64,000 bases of DNA from Rhabditoides inermis (lineage: Eukaryota; Nematoda; Chromadorea; Rhabditida; Rhabditidae): contig CAWZYM010000089.1 of assembly GCA_963966185.1 (NCBI GenBank), positions 248,001 to 312,000 of the forward strand. Reading direction: 5' to 3'. Under the pieces are notes generated by a model, which saw only the letters and a program-made list of their open reading frames with translations, had not been told where the DNA came from and made no database searches. Positions 40,531-50,376 of this stretch are shown piece by piece. Position 1 is the stretch's first letter, and each line of letters begins with the position of its first letter. Made by a program: the position numbers and the translations under genes.

Positions 40531-41012
40531 AGAAGGACTCCGGGGAAAACAACATTAGGGGTCATTATTTACAGGATATCGTGATTTGAATATATCTACA
40601 GACGAAAGAATTTTTTTACTCACCAAAATTTGCATAACGAATTTTTTTCGGCAGTACGAATACTATTGACTGTCACTTTGGGCGCAAGATTTTGGCATTT
40701 TGCCAGTGCCGCAAGACCGCCCCCAATCAGCTGGGCAGGCGCAGTCACAGAGACACGAGTTTTCCTCCACGAGACGAGTTCGCGCCTTTTCGGTGATCGA
40801 TTCTGTGTTTGGCTGGCACAAGATGAAAGAAGCCGCGCGAGTCACGCACACTCTCCCTCACTGCTGTTGATTTCCCGCGCAAAACGAGGGCTGACCCAGT
40901 GACAGAGACACGGTAGAAAATAGTGAAATTAGTCTCGCCGCGACGACACGCGCCAGTGTGCCACTGGAGCGCACCATTCTGCGCCGGCTGGCACGTTCCC
41001 CGGAGTCCTTCT
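40531..41012. mobile_element. MITE4: 482-bp TTAA element, parent of three fragments
   Basis: The ends are AGAAGGACTCCGGGGAA and its perfect reverse complement (17 bp), flanked by TTAA at 40527-40530 and 41013-41016. The first 150 bp are AT-rich. The rest is markedly GC-rich and CpG-rich, unlike any other sequence here. An internal 16-bp direct repeat with one mismatch (CAGTCACAGAGACACG at 40742, CAGTGACAGAGACACG at 40897) is visible. Frames of 60-100 codons on both strands have no recognisable domain and overlap each other, so I do not call genes. The end structure and target fit piggyBac-like non-autonomous elements. Empty paralogous sites are at 28117-28120 and 34945-34948. Its 3' part was later copied to 45663, 50243 and 61028. 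Confidence 0.88.
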
Positions 41013-41016
41013 TTAA

Positions 41017-41724
41017 TCAAGTGTCCGTACACTTCACTGAACCTCAATCAAGTGTCCGAATGAAGTGTCTTATAGCTCACCTGATCCTCAATCAAGTGTC
41101 CGAATGTTGTGTCCGATAACTCACCTTAACCTTAATCGACTGTCCGGAAACATCACTGGACCTCAATCAAGTGTACAGGTACTTCACTGAAACACAATGA
41201 AGTGTACGGACATTTCACTAAACTTTATTCAAGTGTCCGGAAGAAGTGTCCGATAGCTCACCTGATCCTTAATCGAGTGTCCGGACACTTCACTGAACCT
41301 CAATCAAGTGTCCGAATGATGTGTCCAAAAACTCACCTGAACCTTAATCGACTGTTCGTACACATCACTGGACCTTAATCAAGTGTACAGATACTTCACT
41401 GAACCCCAATGAAGTGTACGGACACTTCACCAAACCTCATCAAAGTGCCCGGAAGAAGTGTCCGATACCTCACCTGATCCTTAATCAAGTGTCCGGACAG
41501 TTCACTGAACCTCAATAAAGTGTCCGAATGATGTGTCCGATAACTGACCTGAACCTTAATCGACTGTCCGGACACATCACTGGACCTTAACCAAGTGTCC
41601 GGACACTTTACTGAATTCCAATGAAGTGTACGGACACTTCACTAAACCTCATTAAAGTGTCCAGAAGAAGTGCCCGATACTTGATTCTTAATCAAGTGTC
41701 CGGACACTTCACTGAACCTCAATC
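41017..41724 (+). repeat. Satellite A, short block between MITE4 and satellite B
   Basis: This block corresponds to 45954-46743 but is 82 bp shorter. The difference is one missing 44+31 dimer (75 bp, near 41285) plus 7 bp missing at the junction with satellite B. The dimer also exists at 35253, so this copy most likely lost it. Satellite A ends at CCTCAATC (41724). Confidence 0.9.
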
Positions 41725-44700
41725 TTGTAAACCTGGTTGGTCCAACTTTACCGGCCTTTCAACCTTGTAAACCTGGTTTGTCCAACTTTACCGGCCTTTC
41801 ATCTTTGTAAACCTGGTTTGTCCAACTTTACCAGCCTTTCAACCTTCTAAACCTGGTTTGTCCAACTTCACCGGCCTTTTAACCTTCTAAACCTGGTTTG
41901 TCCAACTTCACCGGCCTTTCATCCTTGTAAACCTGGTTTGTCCAACTCCACCGGCCTTTCATCCTTGTAAATCTGGTTTGTCCAACTTTTACGGACTTTT
42001 CATCCTTGTAAACCTGGTTTGTACAACTTTACCGGCCTTTCATTCTTGTAAACCTGGTTTGTCCAACTTTACCGGCCTTTCAACCTTCTAAACCTGGTTT
42101 GTCCAACTTCACCGGCCTTTCATCCTTGTAAACCTGGTTTGTCCCACTCCACCGGCCTTTCATCCTTGTAAACCTGGTTTGTCCAACTTTTACGGACTTT
42201 TCATCCTTGTAAACCTGGTTTGTACAACTCCACCGGCCTTTCATCCTTGTGAACCTGGTCGGTCCAACTTTACCGCCCTTTCAACCTTGTAAACCTGGTT
42301 TGTCCAACTTTACCGGCCTTTCATCTTTGTAAACCTGGTTTGTCCAACTTTACCGGGTTTTTATCCTTGAAAACCTGGTTTGTCTAACTTTACCGGCAAT
42401 TCATCCTTGTAAACCTAGTTTGTCCAACTTTACCGGGTTTTTATCCATGTTAACCTGGTTTGTCCAACTTTACCGGGTTTTCATCCATGTAAACCTGGTT
42501 TGTCGAACTTTACCGCCTTTCATCCTTGTAAACCTGGTTTGTCGAATTTTACCGGGTTTTCATCCATGTAAACCTGGTTTGTCCAACTTTACCGTCCTTT
42601 CATCCATGTAAACCTGGTTTGTCGAATTTTACCGGGTTTTCATCAATGTAAACCTGGTTTGTCTTTAAGTTTTCATCCTTGTAAACCTGGTTTGTCTAAC
42701 TTCACCGGCATTTCGTCTTTGTAAACCTGGTTTGTCCAACTTTACCGGCCTTTCATCCATGTAAACCTGGTTTGTCGAATTTTACCGGGTTTTCATCCAT
42801 GTAAACCTGGTTTGTCCAACTTTACCGTCCTTTCATCCATGTAAACCTGGTTTGTCGAATTTCACCGGGTTTTCATCAATGTAAACCTGGTTTGTCCAAC
42901 TTTACCGGACTTTTTTATTTTTGTAAACCTGGTTTGTCCAACTTTACCGGCCTTTCATCCTTGTAAACCTGGTTTGTCCAACTTTACCGGCCTTTCAACC
43001 TTCTAAACCTGGTTTGTCCAACTTCACCGGCCTTTCATCCTTGTAAACCTGGTTTGCCCAACTTTACCAAGTTTTCATCCTTGTAAACCTGGTTTGTCCA
43101 ACTTTACCGGCCTTTCATCTTTGTAAACCTGGTTTGTCCAACTTTACCGGCCTTCCATCCATGTAAACCTGGTTTGTCGAATTTTACCGGGTTTTCATCC
43201 ATGTAAACCTGGTTTGTCCAACTTTACCGTCCTTTTATCCATGTAAACCTGGTTTGTCGAATTTTACCAAGTTTTCATCCTTGTAAACCTGGTTTGTCTT
43301 TAAGTTTTCATCCTTGTAAACCTGGTTTGTCTAACTTCACCGGCATTTCGTCTTTGTAAACCTGGTTTGTCCAACTTTACCGGCCTTTCATCCATGTAAA
43401 CCTGGTTTGTCGAATTTTACCGGGTTTTCATCCATGTAAACCTGGTTTGTCGAATTTCACCGGGTTTTCATCAATGTAAACCTGGTTTGTCCAACTTTAC
43501 CGGACTTTTTATTTTTGTAAACCTGGTTTGTCCAACTTTACCGGCCTTTCATCCTTGTAAACCTGGTTTGTCCAACTTTACCGGCCTTTCAACCTTCTAA
43601 ACCTGGTTTGTCCAACTTCACCGGCCTTTCATCCTTGTAAACCTGGTTTGTCCAACTCCACCGGCCTTTCATCCTTTTAATTCTGGTTTGTCCAACTTTT
43701 ACGGACTTTTCATCCTTGTAAACCTGGTTTGTCCAACTCCACCGGCCTTTCATCCTTGTAAACCTGGTTGGTCCAACTTTACCGGGTTTTCATCCTTGAA
43801 AATCTGGTTTGTCTAACTCTACCGGCATTTCATCCTTATAAACCTAGTTTGTCCAACTTTACCGGGTTTTTATCCATGTTAACCTGGTTTGTCCAACTTT
43901 ACCGGGTTTTCATCCATGTAAACCTGTTTTGTCGAACTTTACCGGGTTTTCATCCATGTAAACCTGGTTTGTCCAACTTTATCGGCCTTTCATCCGTGTA
44001 AACCTGGTTTGTCCTACTTTACCGGCCTTTCATCTTTGTAAACCTGGTTTGTCGAACTTTACCGGCCTTTCATCCTTGAAAACCTGGTTTGTCCAACTCT
44101 TCCGTCCTTTCATCCATGTAAACCTGGTTTGTCGAAATTTACCGGGTTTTCATCAATGTAAACCTGGTTTGTCCAACTTTACCGGACTTTTTATCTTTGT
44201 AAACCTTGTTTGTCCAACTTTACCGGCCTTTCATCCTTGTAAACCTGGTTTGTCCAACTTTACCGGCCTTTCAATCTTCTAAACCTGGTTTGTCCAACTT
44301 CACCGGCCTTTCATCCTTGTAAACCTGGTTTGTCCAACTCCACCGGCCTTTCATCCTTTTAAATCTGGTTTGTCCAACTTTTACGGACTTTTCATCCTTG
44401 TAAACCTGGTTTGTCCAACTTTACCGGGTTTTTATCCTTGAAAGCCTGGTTTGTCTAACTTTACCGGCATTTCATCCTTGTAAACCTAGTTTGTCCAACT
44501 TTACCGGGTTTTTATCCATGTTAAGCTGGTTTGTCCAACTTTACCAGGTTTTCATCCATGTAAACCTGGTTTGTCGATCTTTACCGCCTTTCATCATTGT
44601 AAACCTGGTTTGTCCAACTTTACCAAGTTTTCATCCTTGTAAACCTGGTTTGTCCAACTTTACCGGCCTTTCATCTTTGTAAACCTGGTTTGTCCAACTT

Positions 44701-45296
44701 TACCGGACTTTTTATCTTTGTAAACCTTGTTTGTCCAACTTTACCGGCCTTTCATCCTTGTAAACCTGGTTTGTCCAACTTTACCGGCCTTTCAATCTTC
44801 TAAACCTGGTTTGTCCAACTTCACCGGCCTTTCATCCTTGTAAACCTGGTTTGTCCAACTCCACCGGCCTTTCATCCTTTTAAATCTGGTTTGTCCAACT
44901 TTTACGGACTTTTCATCCTTGTAAACCTGGTTTGTCCAACTTTACCGGGTTTTTATCCTTGAAAGCCTGGTTTGTCTAACTTTACCGGCATTTCATCCTT
45001 GTAAACCTAGTTTGTCCAATTTTACCGGGTTTTTATCCATGTTAAGCTGGTTTGTCCAACTTTACCAGGTTTTCATCCATGTAAACCTGGTTTGTCGAAC
45101 TTTACCGCCTTTCATCCTTGTAAACCTGGTTTGTCCAACTTTACCAAGTTTTCATCCTTGTAAACCTGGTTTGTCCAACTTTACCGGCCTTTCATCTTTG
45201 TAAACCTGGTTTGTCCAACTTTACCGGCCTTTCATCCATGTAAACCTGGTTTGTCGAATTTTACCGGGTTTTCATCCATGTAAACCTGGTTTGTCC
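41725..45296 (+). repeat. Satellite B array 1, forward
   Basis: About 89 tandem copies of a 40-bp monomer, which reads TTGTAAACCTGGTTTGTCC then AACTTTACCGGCCTTTCATCC. Variants of 39 bp (TTTACCGCCTTTC) and 41 bp (CTTTTACGGACTTTTC) are interspersed. The core AAACCTGGTTT is a dyad around a single central base. An HOR of 521 bp (13 monomers plus 1 bp) is seen between equivalent positions 44491 and 45012. A truncated monomer, GTCTTTAAGTTTTC, recurs at 42661 and 43296. Frames of 63-77 codons arise because three monomers equal 40 codons; they are not genes. No sequence relationship to satellite A is evident. Confidence 0.93.
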
Positions 45297-45662
45297 AGGA
45301 TGAAAGGCGGTAAAGTTCGACAAACCAGGTTTACATGGATGAAAACCCGGTAAAGTTGGACAAACCAGGTTAACATGGATAAAAACCCGGTAAAGTAGGA
45401 CAAACTAGGTTTACAAGGATGAATTGCCGGTAAAGTTAGACAAACCAGGTTTTCAAAGATAAAAACCCGGTAAAGTTGGACAAACCAGGTTTACAAAGAT
45501 GAAAGGCCGGTAAAGTTGGACAAACCAGGTTTACAAGGTTGAAAGGGCGGTAAAGTTGGACCGACCAGGTTCACAAGGATGAAAGGCCGGTGGAGTTGTA
45601 CAAACCAGGTTTACAAGGATGAAAAGTCCGTAAAAGTTGGACAAACCAGGTTTACAAGGATG
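45297..45662 (-). repeat. Satellite B array 1, inverted arm (fold-back)
   Basis: At 45296/45297 the orientation flips: GGTTTGTCC is followed by AGGATGAAAGGCGG. The 366-bp arm is the reverse complement of about 42167-42527, with the same order of rare variants: GTGAACCTGGTCGG, GGCAATTCATCC, AAACCTAGTTTG, CATGTTAACC. It is therefore an inverted copy of that interval and not a generic reversed array. The spacer between the arms is about 2.8 kb. The arm ends at ACAAGGATG, joined directly to an internal point of MITE4. Confidence 0.92.
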
Positions 45663-45949
45663 ATCAGCTGGGCAGGCGCAGTCACAGAGACACGAGTTTT
45701 CCTCCACGAGACGAGTTCGCGCCTTTTCGGTGATCGATTCTGTGTTTGGCTGGCACAAGATGAAAGAAGCCGCGCGAGTCACGCACACTCTCCCTCACTG
45801 CTGTTGATTTCCCGCGCAAAACGAGGGCTGACCCAGTGACAGAGACACGGTAGAAAATAGTGAAATTAGTCTCGCCGCGACGACACGCGCCAGTGTGCCA
45901 CTGGAGCGCACCATTCTGCGCCGGCTGGCACGTTCCCCGGAGTCCTTCT
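45663..45949. mobile_element. MITE4 fragment 1 (3' 287 bp)
   Basis: Matches 40726-41012 of MITE4 at an offset of 4,937 bp, including the 3' terminal inverted repeat and the following TTAA (45950-45953). The 5' 195 bp are missing and replaced by inverted satellite B. Because the satellite A flank on the right is also the same as at 41017, this is a copy of the MITE4 locus cut by a rearrangement and not a new insertion. Confidence 0.93.
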
Positions 45950-45953
45950 TTAA

Positions 45954-46743
45954 TCAAGTGTCCGTACACTTCACTGAACCTCAATCAAGTGTCCGAATGA
46001 AGTGTCTTATAGCTCACCTGATCCTCAATCAAGTGTCCGAATGTTGTTTCCGATAACTCACCTTAACCTTAATCGACTGTCCGGAAACATCACTGGACCT
46101 CAATCAAGTGTACAGGTACTTCACTGAAACACAATGAAGTGTACGGACATTTCACTAAACTTTATTCAAGTGTCCGGAAGAAGTGTCCGATAGCTCACCT
46201 GATCCTTAATCGAGTGTCCGGACACCTCACTGAACCTCAATCAAGTGTCCGACTGAAGTGTCTTATAGCTCACCCTATTCTCAATCGAGTGTCCGGACAC
46301 TTCACTGAACCTCAATCAAGTGTCCGAATGATGTGTCCAAAAACTCACCTGAACCTTAATCGACTGTTCGTACACATCACTGGACCTTAATCAAGTGTAC
46401 AGATACTTCACTGAACCCCAATGAAGTGTACGGACACTTCACCAAACCTCATCAAAGTGCCCGGAAGAAGTGTCCGATACCTCACCTGATCCTTAATCAA
46501 GTGTCCGGACAGTTCACTGAACCTCAATAAAGTGTCCGAATGATGTGTCCGATAACTGACCTGAACCTTAATCGACTGTCCGGACACATCACTGGACCTT
46601 AACCAAGTGTCCGGACACTTTACTGAATTCCAATGAAGTGTACGGACACTTCACTAAACCTCATTAAAGTGTCCAGAAGAAGTGCCCGATACTTGATTCT
46701 TAATCAAGTGTCCGGACACTTCACTGAACCTCAATCAAATGTC
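45954..46743 (+). repeat. Satellite A between MITE4 fragment and satellite B array 2
   Basis: Second copy of the block at 41017-41724, retaining a 75-bp dimer (near 46230-46310) and AAATGTC at the A/B border (46737-46743). These two differences account fully for the length difference of 82 bp. The retained features suggest that this copy is closer to the ancestral form. The 83-codon frame at 46139-46390 is a phase effect. Confidence 0.9.
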
Positions 46744-49515
46744 TTGTAAACCTGGTTGGTCCAACTTTACCGGCCTTTCAACCTTGTAAACCTGGTTTGT
46801 CCAACTTTACCGGCCTTTCATCTTTGTAAACCTGGTTTGTCCAACTTTACCAGCCTTTCAACCTTCTAAACCTGGTTTGTCCAACTTCACCGGCCTTTTA
46901 ACCTTCTAAACCTGGTTTGTCCAACTTCACCGGCCTTTCATCCTTGTAAACCTGGTTTGTCCAACTCCACCGGCCTTTCATCCTTGTAAATCTGGTTTGT
47001 CCAACTTTTACGGACTTTTCATCCTTGTAAACCTGGTTTGTACAACTTTACCGGCCTTTCATTCTTGTAAACCTGGTTTGTCCAACTTTACCGGCCTTTC
47101 AACCTTCTAAACCTGGTTTGTCCAACTTCACCGGCCTTTCATCCTTGTAAACCTGGTTTGTCCCACTCCACCGGCCTTTCATCCTTGTAAACCTGGTTTG
47201 TCCTACTTTTACGGACTTTTCATCCTTGTAAACCTGGTTTGTACAACTCCACCGGCCTTTCATCCTTGTGAACCTGGTCGGTCCAACTTTACCGCCCTTT
47301 CAACCTTGTAAACCTGGTTTGTCCAACTTTACCGGCCTTTCATCTTTGTAAACCTGGTTTGTCCAACTTTACCGGGTTTTTATCCTTGAAAACCTGGTTT
47401 GTCTAACTTTACCGGCAATTCATCCTTGTAAACCTAGTTTGTCCAACTTTACCGGGTTTTTATCCATGTTAACCTGGTTTGTCCAACTTTACCGGGTTTT
47501 CATCCATGTAAACCTGGTTTGTCGAACTTTACCGCCTTTCATCCTTGTAAACCTGGTTTGTCGAATTTTACCGGGTTTTCATCCATGTAAACCTGGTTTG
47601 TCCAACTTTACCGTCCTTTCATCCATGTAAACCTGGTTTGTCGAATTTTACCGGGTTTTCATCAATGTAAACCTGGTTTGTCTTTAAGTTTTCATCCTTG
47701 TGAACCTGGTTTGTCTAACTTCACCGGCATTTCGTCTTTGTAAACCTGGTTTGTCCAACTTTACCGGCCTTTCATCCATGTAAACCTGGTTTGTCGAATT
47801 TTACCGGGTTTTCATCCATGTAAACCTGGTTTGTCCAACTTTACCGTCCTTTCATCCATGTAAACCTGGTTTGTCGAATTTCACCGGGTTTTCATCAATG
47901 TAAACCTGGTTTGTCCAACTTTACCGGACTTTTTATTTTTGTAAACCTGGTTTGTCCAACTTTACCGGCCTTTCATCCTTGTAAACCTGGTTTGTCCAAC
48001 TTTACCGGCCTTTCAACCTTCTAAACCTGGTTTGTCCAACTTCACCGGCCTTTCATCCTTGTAAACCTGGTTTGTCCAACTCCACCGGCCTTTCATCCTT
48101 TTAATTCTGGTTTGTCCAACTTTTACGGACTTTTCATCCTTGTAAACCTGGTTTGTCCAACTCCACCGGCCTTTCATCCTTGTAAACCTGGTTGGTCCAA
48201 CTTTAAGGGGTTTTCATCCTTGAAAATCTGGTTTGTCTAACTCTACCGGCATTTCATCCTTGTAAACCTAGTTTGTCCAACTTTACCGGGTTTTTATCCA
48301 TGTTAACCTGGTTTGTCCAACTTTACCGGGTTTTCATCCATGTAAACCTGTTTTGTCGAACTTTACCGGGTTTTCATCCATGTAAACCTGGTTTGTCCAA
48401 CTTTATCGGCCTTTCATCCGTGTAAACCTGGTTTGTCCTACTTTACCGGCCTTTCATCTTTGTAAACCTGGTTTGTCGAAATTTACCGGGTTTTCATCAA
48501 TGTAAACCTGGTTTGTCCAACTTTACCGGACTTTTTATCTTTGTAAACCTTGTTTGTCCAACTTTACCGGCCTTTCATCCTTGTAAACCTGGTTTGTCCA
48601 ACTTTACCGGCCTTTCAATCTTCTAAACCTGGTTTGTCCAACTTCACCGGCCTTTCATCCTTGTAAACCTGGTTTGTCCAACTCCACCGGCCTTTCATCC
48701 TTTTAAATCTGGTTTGTCCAACTTTTACGGACTTTTCATCCTTGTAAACCTGGTTTGTCCAACTTTACCGGGTTTTTATCCTTGAAAGCCTGGTTTGTCT
48801 AACTTTACCGGCATTTCATCCTTGTAAACCTAGTTTGTCCAACTTTACCGGGTTTTTATCCATGTTAAGCTGGTTTGTCCAACTTTACCAGGTTTTCATC
48901 CATGTAAACCTGGTTTGTCGATCTTTACCGCCTTTCATCATTGTAAACCTGGTTTGTCCAACTTTACCAAGTTTTCATCCTTGTAAACCTGGTTTGTCCA
49001 ACTTTACCGGCCTTTCATCTTTGTAAACCTGGTTTCTTTACCGGACTTTTTATCTTTGTAAACCTTGTTTGTCCAACTTTACCGGCCTTTCATCCTTGTA
49101 AACCTGGTTTGTCCAACTTTACCGGCCTTTGAATCTTCTAAACCTGGTTTGTCCAACTTCACCGGCCTTTCATCCTTGTAAACCTGGTTTGTCCAACTCC
49201 ACCGGCCTTTCATCCTTTTAACTCTGGTTTGTCCAACTTTTACGGACTTTTCATCCTTGTAAACCTGGTTTGTCCAACTTTACCGGGTTTTTATCCTTGA
49301 AAGCCTGGTTTGTCTAACTTTACCGGCATTTCATCCTTGTAAACCTAGTTTGTCCAATTTTACCAAGTTTTCATCCTTGTAAACCTGGTTTGTCCAACTT
49401 TACCGGCCTTTCATCTTTGTAAACCTGGTTTGTCCAACTTTACCGGCCTTTCATCCATGTAAACCTGGTTTGTCGAATTTTACCGGGTTTTCATCCATGT
49501 AAACCTGGTTTGTCC
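46744..49515 (+). repeat. Satellite B array 2, forward
   Basis: About 69 forward 40-bp monomers. The left part follows array 1 at a constant offset (the truncated monomer at 42661 lies at 47680, offset 5,019 = 4,937 + 82). Compared with array 1 it lacks several monomer groups. A truncated monomer with 6 bp missing (CTGGTTTCTTTACCGG, near 49029) is shared with array 3. Near 49350 it lacks 119 bp (three monomers, one a 39-mer) that array 3 keeps at 60016. Confidence 0.92.
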
Positions 49516-50242
49516 AGGATGAAAGGCGGTAAAGTTCGACAAACCAGGTTTACATGGATGAAAGGCCGGTAAAGTTGGACAAACCAGGTTAACATGGATA
49601 AAAACCCGGTAAAGTTGGACAAACTAGGTTTACAAGGATGAATTGCCGGTAAAGTTAGACAAACCAGGTTTTCAAAGATAAAAACCCGGTAAAGTTGGAC
49701 AAACCAGGTTTACAAAGATGAAAGGCCGGTAAAGTTGGACAAACCAGGTTTACAAGGTTGAAAGGGCGGTAAAGTTGGACCGACCAGGTTCACAAGGATG
49801 AAAGGCCGGTGGAGTTGTACAAACCAGGTTTACAAGGATGAAAAGTCCGTAAAAGTTGGACAAACCAGGTTTACAAGGATGAAAGGCCGGTGGAGTGGGA
49901 CAAACCAGGTTTACAAGGATGAAAGGCCGGTGAAGTTGGACAAACCAGGTTTAGAAGGTTGAAAGGCCGGTAAAGTTGGACAAACCAGGTTTACAAGAAT
50001 GAAAGGCCGGTAAAGTTGTACAAACCAGGTTTACAAGGATGAAAAGTCCGTAAAAGTTGGACAAACCAGATTTACAAGGATGAAAGGCCGGTGGAGTTGG
50101 ACAAACCAGGTTTACAAGGATGAAAGGCCGGTGAAGTTGGACAAACCAGGTTTAGAAGGTTGAAAGGCCGGTAAAGTTGGACAAACCAGGTTTACAAGGA
50201 TGAAAGACCGGTAAAGTTGGATAAACCAGGTTTACAAGGATG
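49516..50242 (-). repeat. Satellite B array 2, inverted arm
   Basis: 727 bp of reverse-oriented monomers after the same flip junction seen at 45296. It follows the arm at 45297-45662, then extends 361 bp (nine monomers, one of 41 bp) before meeting the MITE4 fragment. Its reverse complement follows the order of about 41840-42527, including GTCCCACTCCACC and TTGTAAATCTGG, and the corresponding stretch inside array 2. Confidence 0.92.
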
Positions 50243-50376
50243 ATCAGCTGGGCAGGCGCAGTCACAGAGACACGAGTTTTCCTCCACGAGACGAGTTCGC
50301 GCCTTTTCGGTGATCGATTCTGTGTTTGGCTGGCACAAGATGAAAGAAGCCGCGCGAGTCACGCACACTCTCCCTC
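50243..50376. mobile_element. MITE4 fragment 2 (internal 134 bp)
   Basis: Matches 40726-40859 of MITE4 (offset 9,517 bp). Its left edge is the same point as in fragment 1. Its right edge is new: CTCTCCCTC is followed by one extra G and then CAACTGATCC of satellite A. Both MITE ends are missing, so it cannot move by itself. Confidence 0.93.

Noticed and set aside
40630..41047. ORFs of 62-100 codons over MITE4 and its copies (also 45531-45984, 50192-50572, 61025-61357)
   Set aside because: They overlap on both strands, run into satellite sequence, and two of them are fused to satellite by rearrangement. No transposase motif was seen.
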